Below, one piece after another: positions 35,615 through 45,049 of a stretch of DNA of 64,000 nucleotides. The notes under the pieces were generated by a model. That model was not told where the DNA came from. It ran no database searches and was given only the letters and a program-made list of their open reading frames with translations. This DNA is from Halomontanus rarus (GTDB taxonomy: Archaea > Halobacteriota > Halobacteria > Halobacteriales > Natrialbaceae): the NCBI RefSeq assembly GCF_029338335.1, contig NZ_CP119796.1, one strand, 5' to 3'. The position numbers and the translations under genes were made by a program. Numbering within the stretch: position 1 is the stretch's first letter; every line of letters begins with the position of its first letter.

Positions 35615-37036
35615 ATGGTACTCAAGAACCCTAAAAAGATTATCGTCTCAGCATCGACATCGTTGACAGAGACGATGCAAAAAATTGACAAGAGTGGGGC
35701 GGGAATCGCTGGAGTCGTCGACGAAGATGGACGATTCCTAGGAACGGCAACGGACGGAGACATCCGTCGTGGGATCCTCGACGGAGTCGATATCGACGCA
35801 CCGATCAAAGAGGTCATGAACGAGGATCCGCTCGTCCTCAAGACCAGTGACGGGACCGGAGGTCTCTCCCAACAGATCGATGCGAAGGAGGTTCAGCGAC
35901 GAACCACAGAACACGAGACGCTCATCGTACCGGTTATCGATGAACACGATCGTATCATCGGATTCGAGCATTTGGATAGAAACGGACACGTCCTCACCGG
36001 TCACACCGATGGTTCGTCAACGAGAAACGTACAAACGGTCCTCGTTATCGGCGGCGCAGGGTACATCGGCTCCGTGCTCTCGAGACAGTTACTCGAGGCG
36101 GGATACGACGTTCGTGTCCTAGACGCGCTACTCTATGGACGACACGGTGTGGAGACGTTGCTTGACGACGACCGATTTACGCTGATCGAAGGAGATATGT
36201 GTCGAATCGACGATGTCGTCGACGCGATTCAGGATGTCGATGCTGTCATCCATCTCGGTGCACTGGTCGGTGACCCTGCGTCGAGTATCAACTCGCAGAA
36301 AACTCTCGAAATGAACCTCCACGCGGTCAAACTCGCAGCGAGTATCTGTAAATATCATCAGGTGAATCGATTCCTCTTCGCATCGACGTGCAGCGTGTAC
36401 GGTCGCGACGAGAATGATGGTCTGTTGACCGAAACATCCGTGTTAAATCCGGTTTCGTTGTACGCTCAGACAAAGATTGAGTCGGAACGGGCACTGCTGG
36501 AGATGGCCGACGCCAACTTTTCGCCGACAATCCTTCGGATGGCGACGATTTACGGATTGTCGCCTCGAATGCGATTCGATCTCGTCGTCAACATCCTCAC
36601 AGCTAAAGCGTATGAAACGAACGAGATCCCGATCTTTGGGGGCGATCAGTATCGTCCGAACGTTCACGTCGCAGATGCTGCACAGGCCTACATCGATTGT
36701 CTTGAAGCGCCAATCGATGATGTATCGAACGAGATCTTCAACGTCGGTTCGAACGAACAGAATTATCGTGTCGCTGAAATCGGTGAAATGATCTCTGAGC
36801 AATTTCAGGATGCAACGATCGATCGTCAACCGGAGAACGAGGACGAACGAAGCTACCGCGTCGATTTCTCGAAGATTGAGGCGCGGCTTGGATACAGCGT
36901 CGATCGAACGATCACGGACGGTTGTCTGGAAATCAAACAAGCGATGGAACACGGGAGATTTTCGGACTACACCGGTTCGCAGTACAGCAATTACAAGACA
37001 CTCGAGTCTGCTCAAGGCCTGTTCCAGTCAGTGTAA
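35615..37036 (+). CDS. CBS-domain pair fused to an NAD-dependent epimerase/dehydratase
   Basis: 473 residues from ATG 35615. Residues 1-125 are two CBS motifs: MQKIDKSGAGIAGVVDEDGR with TATDGDIRRGIL, then ETLIVPVIDEHDRIIGFE. Residues 140-460 are an extended SDR enzyme: GGAGYIG (146-152), GDMCRIDD, VIHLGALVGDPASS, FASTCSVYG and the catalytic YAQTK (Tyr 283, Lys 287), ending with the sugar-nucleotide binding part VFNVGS-like IFNVGSNEQNYRV. CBS pairs normally sit on PtmE-type nucleotidyltransferases in legionaminic-acid pathways; on an SDR they may sense a nucleotide and control the dehydratase or epimerase step. It converges on a methylase gene with a 5-base gap. Confidence 0.88.
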   Translation: MVLKNPKKIIVSASTSLTETMQKIDKSGAGIAGVVDEDGRFLGTATDGDIRRGILDGVDIDAPIKEVMNEDPLVLKTSDGTGGLSQQIDAKEVQRRTTEHETLIVPVIDEHDRIIGFEHLDRNGHVLTGHTDGSSTRNVQTVLVIGGAGYIGSVLSRQLLEAGYDVRVLDALLYGRHGVETLLDDDRFTLIEGDMCRIDDVVDAIQDVDAVIHLGALVGDPASSINSQKTLEMNLHAVKLAASICKYHQVNRFLFASTCSVYGRDENDGLLTETSVLNPVSLYAQTKIESERALLEMADANFSPTILRMATIYGLSPRMRFDLVVNILTAKAYETNEIPIFGGDQYRPNVHVADAAQAYIDCLEAPIDDVSNEIFNVGSNEQNYRVAEIGEMISEQFQDATIDRQPENEDERSYRVDFSKIEARLGYSVDRTITDGCLEIKQAMEHGRFSDYTGSQYSNYKTLESAQGLFQSV

Positions 37037-37041
37037 TGGAA

Positions 37042-37689
37042 CTACCGCGACATTCGCTTGCGAAGCAGGAACGTCCGATCGAGGTCGTCACTCGCCCGGT
37101 ACTCGAGGAACTCCTCTTCGACGACGGCGAGGTCGTGCCCCTCGAGAAATCGATCCAGGAAGTTCGTCTTCCACAACATTTGGTCTTCACCTCGCCACTC
37201 GATTTCGGTATACTCCTCGGCGTAAAATTCAAGTCCCCAGATCAACCCGCTCGAGCACCGGACGATTTCGGAGATTACCTGATCGACATCAGTTGGTGGA
37301 ACCGTAACCAGCAGTTCGTTCGTGAACACGAGGTCGAACTGGCCATCTCGAAACGGGAGCTTAGTCGCACTCGCCTCGACAACAGGGATCGATGTTCTAT
37401 CACGCCGAATTCGCTCGAGAGCATCTCTGTGGAAGTCGATCCCGTTGACGTTCTCGAAGCCGAGTCGCTGCAAAATCTCGAGATGAATGCCGACTCCACA
37501 CCCGACCTCGAGGACATCGACGTCGCGCTCGAGGTCGGCGAGATATCGTCGCATGACCGCGGACTGAGTCTCGCCCCACTGTTCGTTTCGCAATTCGTCG
37601 AATCCTTCAACGGTCGTCGGATGACGTTCCCAGTATTGTCGTCCGAAGTTACCATTCCACATTTCGAATTGATGCGTACATCTCGACAT
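37042..37689 (-). CDS. Nonulosonate-cluster methyltransferase 1 (TIGR03587-like)
   Basis: 215 residues. Begins FEMWNGNFGRQYWERHP, the opening of the family named pseudaminic-acid biosynthesis-associated methylase. SAM motif VDVLEVGCGVGIHLEIL follows, then GIDFHRDALERI, ASATKLPFRDGQFDLVFTNE, VPPTDVDQVISEIVRC and LWKTNFLDRFLEG in the last third. It likely methylates a nonulosonic sugar or its precursor. A related copy is at 39236-39874. ATG 37689 fits; a later Met at residue 10 would cut into the conserved opening. The opposite strand also shows a long open frame here, but without domain content. Confidence 0.82.
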   Translation of the reverse strand: MSRCTHQFEMWNGNFGRQYWERHPTTVEGFDELRNEQWGETQSAVMRRYLADLERDVDVLEVGCGVGIHLEILQRLGFENVNGIDFHRDALERIRRDRTSIPVVEASATKLPFRDGQFDLVFTNELLVTVPPTDVDQVISEIVRCSSGLIWGLEFYAEEYTEIEWRGEDQMLWKTNFLDRFLEGHDLAVVEEEFLEYRASDDLDRTFLLRKRMSR

Positions 37690-37826
37690 TTGGATCGATC
37701 AATAGACACTGACGGCGACCGGCCACATAACGAAGAGGGGATCGAGTGCTCGAATTATAGCTAAAACAAACTGTACGTATTGGCTATTAGATACAAATAT
37801 CAATCAGCACTGCGAATGAGACTCGT

Positions 37827-39200
37827 ATGGAATATCACGAAAACGATCCGTTAGAAACGGATAACTCAAATGAGTTGTCACGTATCGAGAGGCTCTTTGA
37901 CGAACTATTTCCAATTTGTCGAAGCATCACTGGTCCCGGACTTCGAAAAAGTCTTCGGCTCATGCAGCGCGAGATACCACTCGATATAGAGGGAATATCG
38001 TCTGGGACAGATGTATTCGATTGGACGATTCCTCAAGAGTGGCACGTCCATAGCGGCCGACTCGTGGGCCCTGACGATCAGGTGTACGCTGATTTCGAAG
38101 AGACAAACCTCGCGGTAGTCAACTACTCAGAACCGATCAATCAGCAACTCCTATTCTCGGAACTTCGCCCTCACTTGTACTCAATCGAAGAACTTCCTCA
38201 GGCGACCCCATACATTACAAGTTACTACGAACGGAATTGGGGCTTCTGTATACCACACGATACGCTTGTAGAACTTCCAAAGGGAAAATATCGTGCAGTC
38301 ATCGACAGCGAGTTTGTGGATGGTGAATTGAATTATGGTCACACCGTACTTGAGGGAGAAACTGATCAAGAGGTTCTCCTGAGTTCATACCTATGTCACC
38401 CGTCAATGGCGAATAACGAATTAAGCGGGCCGCTCGTGATGGCATTACTCTATAACCGCATTCAAGAGTGGGATGAGCAACATTACACTTATCGATTCGT
38501 CCTTTGTCCGGAGACGATCGGCTCTCTTACGTATCTTTCTCGGTACGGAGATCATCTACAGGAACAGTTGGTTGGTGGCTTAGTTCTAACCTGTCTCGGC
38601 GGACCTGATGAGACTCTCAAGTACAAACGAAGTCGTCGCGGTGACGCACGACTCGACCGGTTGGTTGATCAACACGAGAAGAACAGAAATGACATCATAG
38701 TTCGATCTTTCAGTGAAATGTTTGGTTCTGATGAACGACAGTACTGTTCACCTGGATTCGACCTACCTGTCGGTCAAGTTGCCCGAACGGTATACGGTCG
38801 CTACCCAGAATATCACACCTCTGGAGACGATCGTGAATTCATGGGATTCAATTCACTCCTTCAAAGCGTGAACTGGATTGAGGAATTGCTTCGCAAATTC
38901 GAGTATGCTGGTGTCTATCGAAACCTCGAACCACACGGCGAACCGATGTTAAGCAAGCGAGATTTGTTTCCAACCGTTAGCGAATTTGCTGGTGACAGTC
39001 ACAGAGACAAAACGTCATCTGAGACGGATGCCGTCTCCCGAGATGAATTTCTCAAGCGAATTCTTCTCGTACTCCAGTACAGTGACGGTGATCACGATAT
39101 GATCGAAATCGCTGAAAAACGCGATCTCACGGTCGGTGAACTTCTCCCAATCGTTCGTCGCCTTCAAGATACTGACCTCCTTGAACAAGAACAGATATAA
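37827..39200 (+). CDS. DUF4910/DUF2172 peptidase-like protein with winged-helix tail
   Basis: 457 residues. Residues 18-350 resemble a DUF4910-type zinc aminopeptidase: LFDELFPICRSITGPGLRKS, FDWTIPQEWHV, then metal ligands in SSYLCHPSMANNELSG (His 191, Glu 198), CPETIGS (Glu 229) and EYHTSGDD (His 330, Asp 334). All are present, so it may be an active hydrolase; its substrate is unknown. Residues about 405-457 form a winged helix (RDEFLKRILLVLQYSDGDHD, RDLTVGELLPIVRRLQD). Relatives recur in surface-sugar clusters of bacteria, so a role in amide cleavage of an acyl-amino sugar is possible but unproven. Confidence 0.82.
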   Translation: MEYHENDPLETDNSNELSRIERLFDELFPICRSITGPGLRKSLRLMQREIPLDIEGISSGTDVFDWTIPQEWHVHSGRLVGPDDQVYADFEETNLAVVNYSEPINQQLLFSELRPHLYSIEELPQATPYITSYYERNWGFCIPHDTLVELPKGKYRAVIDSEFVDGELNYGHTVLEGETDQEVLLSSYLCHPSMANNELSGPLVMALLYNRIQEWDEQHYTYRFVLCPETIGSLTYLSRYGDHLQEQLVGGLVLTCLGGPDETLKYKRSRRGDARLDRLVDQHEKNRNDIIVRSFSEMFGSDERQYCSPGFDLPVGQVARTVYGRYPEYHTSGDDREFMGFNSLLQSVNWIEELLRKFEYAGVYRNLEPHGEPMLSKRDLFPTVSEFAGDSHRDKTSSETDAVSRDEFLKRILLVLQYSDGDHDMIEIAEKRDLTVGELLPIVRRLQDTDLLEQEQI

Positions 39201-39235
39201 ATAACCATTGAACCTTGTTCAACTTATCGTATTGG

Positions 39236-39874
39236 TTAACTATCTAATTTTTTGAGCAGGAACATCTGATCGACGTTACTAGTATTCACGTAAGAGAGGA
39301 GGGATGATTCGACTAATTCTACGTCCTGATTGTCGAGGTATCGCTCACAAAAGTTGGTTTTCCAATATAACTGGTCATCGTGTTCGCTATCTATCGCAAT
39401 GTATTTATCGGAATGGAATTCTTGACCCATTACATACTTTTTCGAGCAGCGGACAATTTCGGCTTGGACAGCGTCGATCAAATTCGGTGGAATCGTGATG
39501 AGGCATCCATTCGTGAATATGAGATCGAACGATTCATCAGCGAAAGGGAGATGGCTCCCCTCGCCAACGACTGCCGGAATAGTAGGCGCGTGCTCTCGTG
39601 ATTTCTTAATGGCGAAGGACTGAACATCAAGTCCATACAAGTTTTCGAAACCGAGCTTGCGAAGGCATCGAAGTTGGACACCAACATTTGAACCGACTTC
39701 CAAAATTTGAATGTCGCGTTCGAAATCACCTATGATTTCCTCATAGAGCTCTGTCTGGCTAATACCGTACTGTTCTTCGCGTAATTCTTCGAGTTCCTCA
39801 ACTGTCTGTGGATTCCGTTCTGTGTACTGCAACCCCACTTCGCCGGTCCACTTTTGAATATCTTTCTCAGTCAT
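39236..39874 (-). CDS. Nonulosonate-cluster methyltransferase 2
   Basis: 212 residues, clearly related to 37042-37689: KWTGEVGLQYTERNPQTVEE, IQILEVGSNVGVQLRCLRKL, GLDVQSFAIKKS, LPFADESFDLIFTNGCLITI and YWKTNFCERYLDN. In motif I the usual GCGTG is GSNVG, which still leaves a binding loop. The two paralogues flank the DUF4910 gene. It could methylate a different position or act on a different sugar from copy 1. It is monocistronic or follows the GT2 gene at 39998 on the same strand after 123 bases. Confidence 0.82.
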   Translation of the reverse strand: MTEKDIQKWTGEVGLQYTERNPQTVEELEELREEQYGISQTELYEEIIGDFERDIQILEVGSNVGVQLRCLRKLGFENLYGLDVQSFAIKKSREHAPTIPAVVGEGSHLPFADESFDLIFTNGCLITIPPNLIDAVQAEIVRCSKKYVMGQEFHSDKYIAIDSEHDDQLYWKTNFCERYLDNQDVELVESSLLSYVNTSNVDQMFLLKKLDS

Positions 39875-39997
39875 CCATTTGCCACCGTCGAGTTTCTATG
39901 AAAGGCTATCGATTTCATGTATTCTCATAAAAAGTACGGCTCCCACAGTCATAAAGGTCGCATGAGACAGAATTGGGCTTTCGTCTCGAAATTAGAC

Positions 39998-41332
39998 TCA
40001 GTACTTGTAATCTGATTCATGATAGGTTTTAAGCGCATTTAATATGATTGCTGTAGAAATTGAGAATATTCCCGCTAAGAACAGTACAGATGTAATTATT
40101 GCAAGCCCGATTGGGAATGTCTCCGTTTGAATAAAATTCGAGACTGTCCAGTAGCCGAATCCAAGTCCGATGAGCGTACTCGCGAGTCCAGGAACGCCAA
40201 AGATAGTAAGTGGATATTGGCATTCAATCGTCTTTAGAATGTTGCGTACGAGAACAAACCCATGATAAAGAGGATTATGGTTACTTCCGTTCTCAACATT
40301 GTAATCGATGTCCGTTCCAACTTCTTCGATATGATAGCCACGAGTGTGAGCATGATAGAGGATATCAGTACTCGCATCCATACTGGAACTAATCGAGTTG
40401 CTGGTCGCAAGCGTGCGGATCACTTCTCCATCGTACACTCGAAATCCGCTTTGTGTATCACGGATTCTCGAATTTCGACGAATAATTCCCATGCTGGCGT
40501 TCGTCAGTAAGTTCACTATCCAGAGGCCGAACGCCCGATATTTAGGGAGTTCTGTTTTCGAATTGTCTTCAAATCGACTTCCGATGACGATTTCCGCATT
40601 TGAACTCCGCTGAGTTTCGACTAATCTGGGAATATCGTCGGGGTTGTGCTGTCCATCACCGTCGAGAACGACGAGATGATCGGTACCGCGTCGATTCGCC
40701 TCTCGAAAAATCGTCTTTAGCGTCTCACCGTAGCCACGATTTCGTCTGTGTTCGAGAACGATCGCTCCTGCTTCGGCTGCCCGTCTACTGGTATCATCAT
40801 CGCTTCCATCGTCAACGACGAGTACCTCGTCGACGTGGCGGCGCGCTTGAGAGACGACAGTCTCGATTGACCGTCCTTCGTTGTACGCGGGGATTCCGAC
40901 AAGCGTTCGAGAACGCTGAGTTGGCGATTTCAGGACAGCTTCGATACTGTACGAGTCGGCGTTCACGAGGGCGGAAACGCTTCGATCGTAATCGATGTAC
41001 TCGTCAACGTTGTGATGTACTATAAGTCCTGAAAATTCCGCTTGTCGTGCATTCTTCGAGAGCGTCACAGTATACGATTGATCCGCCGCTTCGGACAGTG
41101 CTGGGTCCACTATTCGTGCTCCGAGTTCTTTAGCGAACGAAATCGCTTCAAGAGACGGCTCATTTTGGTGGGTGACGAGAACTGGATACCCGTGTCGTTT
41201 CGCCCGGAGGACAACCCTGATAATCGAGTCACTATTTGTTTCGGTTGCGATGACGCCGATAGCTGGTTTTTCAATCTGGTGACTAGCTATCGGATGTGAG
41301 ACATCACGGTTGTTAGGTTGTGAGGCGTTCAT
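39998..41332 (-). CDS. Dolichyl-phosphate-type GT2 with an extra N-terminal domain
   Basis: 444 residues. Residues 20-140 form an unassigned alpha/beta domain (AIGVIATETNSDSIIRVVLR, KELGARIVDP). Residues 142-345 are a GT2 domain of the dolichyl-phosphate sugar synthase type: LVGIPAYNEGRSIETVVSQA, VLVVDDGSDDDTSR, NRGYGETLKTIFREANRRG, VVLDGDGQHNPDDI, RDTQSGFRVY. Two membrane helices lie at about 375-395 and 410-432. It likely moves a sugar from a nucleotide onto a polyprenyl phosphate carrier. The N-terminal domain is not usual for the family and could be regulatory. Confidence 0.88.
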   Translation of the reverse strand: MNASQPNNRDVSHPIASHQIEKPAIGVIATETNSDSIIRVVLRAKRHGYPVLVTHQNEPSLEAISFAKELGARIVDPALSEAADQSYTVTLSKNARQAEFSGLIVHHNVDEYIDYDRSVSALVNADSYSIEAVLKSPTQRSRTLVGIPAYNEGRSIETVVSQARRHVDEVLVVDDGSDDDTSRRAAEAGAIVLEHRRNRGYGETLKTIFREANRRGTDHLVVLDGDGQHNPDDIPRLVETQRSSNAEIVIGSRFEDNSKTELPKYRAFGLWIVNLLTNASMGIIRRNSRIRDTQSGFRVYDGEVIRTLATSNSISSSMDASTDILYHAHTRGYHIEEVGTDIDYNVENGSNHNPLYHGFVLVRNILKTIECQYPLTIFGVPGLASTLIGLGFGYWTVSNFIQTETFPIGLAIITSVLFLAGIFSISTAIILNALKTYHESDYKY

Positions 41333-43701
41333 TGATCAGGCGATATCGAGCATTCGCTCAATGGTCGAATCGGTTCGATTCCTCGCGGGACGAACGCTCT
41401 CAGCGGTTTTTTAGGAGATTGGCGGGGAATATATCTTCGAGCTGACTCAATACCTGTGATTAGATTAGATTCGAAAGTGGCGATAAGAGGTATCTGCAGT
41501 ATCTCTTTCAGAATTGTTGATATGTAGATGAACGAGACGAATCTATTCATTTTTCTTACTGATAGGGATTCTTGTGTGAGATACTCGAGAATCATCTTGC
41601 TAGTTCAATCGGTAGACCTAGCGAAAAGGGAAATCATTGTTCCACCACACATGACAATATTGTATTGTGTACCTTGTGAACCGAGTTTCCTGATTGAAGG
41701 ACGCTATTCACGTCCCAATCGAAAAACCACGGGTTTTACCTTTAAATGGCGTAATTACCTAGCTCCAGTATTAGCAATCGAATATTAAATATCTTTTGAC
41801 AATATCTATTGGTCATTCGCTAGCAGAGACGATAATTCGTCATCGGTAAGATTGCTTTCTGTCGCACTCTTCCTGTTTCACAGCCCACGAAAGCGAATAA
41901 GAGTATACGACCTATGAGTCTCACTACCGTTCCAACGAGAGCCGATATTTGGTTCAAGTAGACAGTATTGAACCGGTATTCGTTCGAGGCCGATTAATCA
42001 GGAGGTGGTTGAAACCCGATCGTACTCACGAAATTTGTAATGGCACGAGCAAGATTGTTGACGCTATTGGCAGTGCTACTGTTCTCTTTTCCGGCTGGAC
42101 GCAAAGGTGACTCCACACGAGAACAGTAGACAGTATCTGAACTAAGTTCCATTATCTATCGGTTTGGCCAGTATACCGGCAGTACCACTATCGAAAAGCC
42201 GGGGTAAAGCCTACCACGAGTAATGTCGGGACAGAGACCACCACTTGCAATTACAATCGTATGTTTGTAATCGCATGCACATTGGTGGCGGATGCTCCTT
42301 CTTGTGCATCCATTTCAAAGTATTCTATCCAACTACAGTAGGCATATTGAATCCGAACTGTTTGAAAAATATACTGCAGAACAACTGTTTGGTTGATATG
42401 GGGGAGAGCAAAAGCCGATCAGCAGTTCGGTCAAGTAAAATAGAAGGTGACGGCGATAGTCCACTCACTGATGGCAACTTCTCGTAGAAGGGGATACTAC
42501 CCATATTAGCACCATATGGTAACACAACACAGACTCAAACTCAATCAGAACTGTGATATCCGTAATCAGATTAATTGGTTCCACTGGTAGTGTATAGTGT
42601 TGATTCAAGCATGACTAATGCTTGTAGACCCGCTCAATGAGAGCTACGCGTCGGAATTTGATGAATCATAGGAGCATGAGCGGACGGTTGATCTCTTCGA
42701 TCAATATAAGTGATTCTTCGCTTGGTTAGCGTTGAACGCTCTTACCAAACAATCTGTCAGTGGGGACGTCGGCTGTCTGATACCTTATCAGGACACCTAC
42801 ATCTTCGCCGTCGTAGATCGTTATTGATAAGTATATTGTCGATATTAACGGCGATTAGTATTGGATGGAAGATGCAATAGACGTGGGGCCCAAGTTACAT
42901 TTTGATGCCACATTTTCGGGCGGCGAGGCATCAATTCAACCGCTGCGTTCTACATTGATTGACCGAGAAACGCGAGTTCTCCGACACGGGATTTTCTCAT
43001 CGATGGCCACGGGAATCTGACTACCCTCTCTCGATTGTGATTGGGCGGTCAGCTTATCTATATCGGCGGATACCTGATCGAAAAGTACCCTGGGGATGTG
43101 AGTCAACCGCTTCCACGATTCATAGGTGACAGTCTGGCGAGAGTCGGAGAGTAACTTGAACAGTTTGTACACTACTATCGCAAATAGAGATTTTATTAGT
43201 CACTCAATAGATAGAACTTCACTGCCTAGGACGCCAGTATAGGTTCAAAACTAGACAGTGACGTTCCACTCAGTGGATTATGACAATTGGGATATGTTTT
43301 CTGAGTTGATATTTGAAAACAACCCGAACATTCTCATGTTAGATATAAATATGTTAGAGCACATATGTTTGTCGGATACTATATATATATGAGACTGAGA
43401 TTGACATCGTCCAGGAACCGTCTACTACTTTGTGAACCCTATTCTAAGTAAATAATCGAGTTTGGTCATCATACATCTCTAATCTATAGGTTATATTTGA
43501 AATAAGAACCTCTAAATGGTGGCGCTGAAAACCAGGCTCTATCAATAGTAGCAGTGTCTCTTCTCGTCCAATTTCCTTCAAAAATAATACGATAGCACTG
43601 TTTTGATAGGACGGTTATTTACTATTGCTGCAGAAGATTGACCTAATACCTAATTGGGCCAGTCGAACCGTTCATACCTGTTCGTGGAAAAGAACCTGAA
43701 C
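41333..43701. other. Gene-poor 2.4 kb stretch with fragments
   Basis: No intact gene is supported. Fragments: on the minus strand near 41810-41875 a tail-like SATESNLTDDELSSLLANDQ ending in TAG; at 42596-42608 AGTGTTGATTCAA, one mismatch from the IS630-type end elsewhere in the window; and at 42617-42840 a plus-strand frame PLNESYASEFDE, HERTVDLFDQYK, LALNALTKQSVSGDVGCLIP broken by two stops. A minus-strand stretch at 42936-43172 (SWKRLTHIPRVLFDQVSADI) is unassigned. The last 500 bases are AT-rich and include the promoter of the esterase gene. Confidence 0.5.
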
Positions 43702-44904
43702 ATGACATTCGATACCGAATCGCTCCCAGCGGTCTCCCGACTCCCGTCGAATCCCGACCTTCCGGACCCGCTCGAGACGCTCGACGGCGAACCAGTCTCG
43801 ACGCCCGCCGAGTGGCGCGACCGCCGCTCTGAACTGGAGTCGCTGTTCCGACACTACGTGTACGGCTACGCGCCCGGCCCCGAACCGATCGAGGCGGACG
43901 TGGATCGAACCGAATCGGTGCTCGGAGGCGCGGCGACGCTGCTCGAGGCGACGATTCGGTTCGTCGACCTGCCCGACGACGCGCCGACGATCGAACTGGC
44001 GCTGTTCGTTCCTGCAGGTGCGACCGACGTTCCCGTGTTCCTCGGCCTGAACCGTGCGGGAAATCACGCGGTGGTCGACGACGACGCGGTGACGATCACC
44101 GACCGCGGTCGCCGGTTCGGTGCCGACGATCGGGGCGCTCGGCGGGAGTACTGGTGCGTCGAACGCATCCTCGAGCGCGGGTACGGGTTCGCGACCTACC
44201 ACTGCGCCGATATCGATCCCGATCGGGACGATTTCACCGACGGCATTCACCCCTACTACGACGCCGAGGAGCTCCCGGGGCCGCCGGGAACGGAGTGGGG
44301 GACGCTCGCGGCGTGGGCGTGGGGACTCGAGCGGTGCGTCGACTTCCTCCGTGGGGAGTCGACCGTTCGAAGCGACGAAATCGCCGTCATCGGCCACTCG
44401 CGCCGGGGCAAGGCCGCACTGCTGGCCGGCGCGACCGACGAACGAATCGGGCTGGTCGTCCCCCACCAGTCCGGCACCGGTGGCTGTGCACTCAGTCGTG
44501 ACAACGGTCAGGAGACCGTCGCCGCCATCAACGGAACGTTCCCCCACTGGTTCAACGACGTCTTCCCCGCCTTCGGAAACCGCGAGTCTCGACTTCCGAT
44601 CGACCAGCACCTGCTGATCGCACTCGTCGCACCCCGTCCCCTGCTCGACACAGAGGGTGCCAGAGACTATTGGGCGAACCCGGGCCGCGCATTCGACGCG
44701 ATACAGGCTGCAGCACCGGTCTACGACCTGCTCGGGGCCGAGGGACTGGTCGGAAACGGTCGCCTGGCCGACGGCGACGAACTGACCGCCGAAACCGTCG
44801 GCACGCTCTGTCAGTATCGTCGCGAAACGGCTCACACGCTGAATCGCGGCTACTGGGACGCGATTCTCGAGTTCGCAGATCTCCACTTCGATCGGGGTGT
44901 CTGA
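43702..44904 (+). CDS. CE15-type carbohydrate esterase (glucuronoyl-esterase-like)
   Basis: 400 residues from ATG 43702 (the open frame begins earlier without family sequence). Alpha/beta-hydrolase of carbohydrate esterase family 15 type: YGYAPGPEPIEA near 54, VFLGLNRAGNH (oxyanion side), nucleophile Ser 233 in IAVIGHSRRGKAAL, VVPHQSGTGGCALSR, and LPIDQHLLIALVAPRPLL. Members cleave esters between glucuronic acid in xylan and lignin alcohols, or similar uronic esters. No signal peptide is visible, so it would work inside the cell or leave by an unknown route. GC-rich, unlike the AT-rich stretch before it. Confidence 0.82.
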   Translation: MTFDTESLPAVSRLPSNPDLPDPLETLDGEPVSTPAEWRDRRSELESLFRHYVYGYAPGPEPIEADVDRTESVLGGAATLLEATIRFVDLPDDAPTIELALFVPAGATDVPVFLGLNRAGNHAVVDDDAVTITDRGRRFGADDRGARREYWCVERILERGYGFATYHCADIDPDRDDFTDGIHPYYDAEELPGPPGTEWGTLAAWAWGLERCVDFLRGESTVRSDEIAVIGHSRRGKAALLAGATDERIGLVVPHQSGTGGCALSRDNGQETVAAINGTFPHWFNDVFPAFGNRESRLPIDQHLLIALVAPRPLLDTEGARDYWANPGRAFDAIQAAAPVYDLLGAEGLVGNGRLADGDELTAETVGTLCQYRRETAHTLNRGYWDAILEFADLHFDRGV

Positions 44905-45049
44905 CCGGACGGTCGCTCGGGTCGCTCGAGTCCTCCCAGTCGCTTGAGGTACTGGAACCTCGAATCCTCGAGTCGCTCGAGGAAACAGCAATTCAGTCGC
45001 TCGGTCCGCGAGTAGCAATACTGAAGTATTGCTGGAGAGCGGATGTGGT

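Noticed and set aside
36922..37764. A 280-codon plus-strand frame opposite methylase 1
   Set aside because: The minus strand carries a full SAM-methyltransferase; the plus frame has no motif and only mirrors it.
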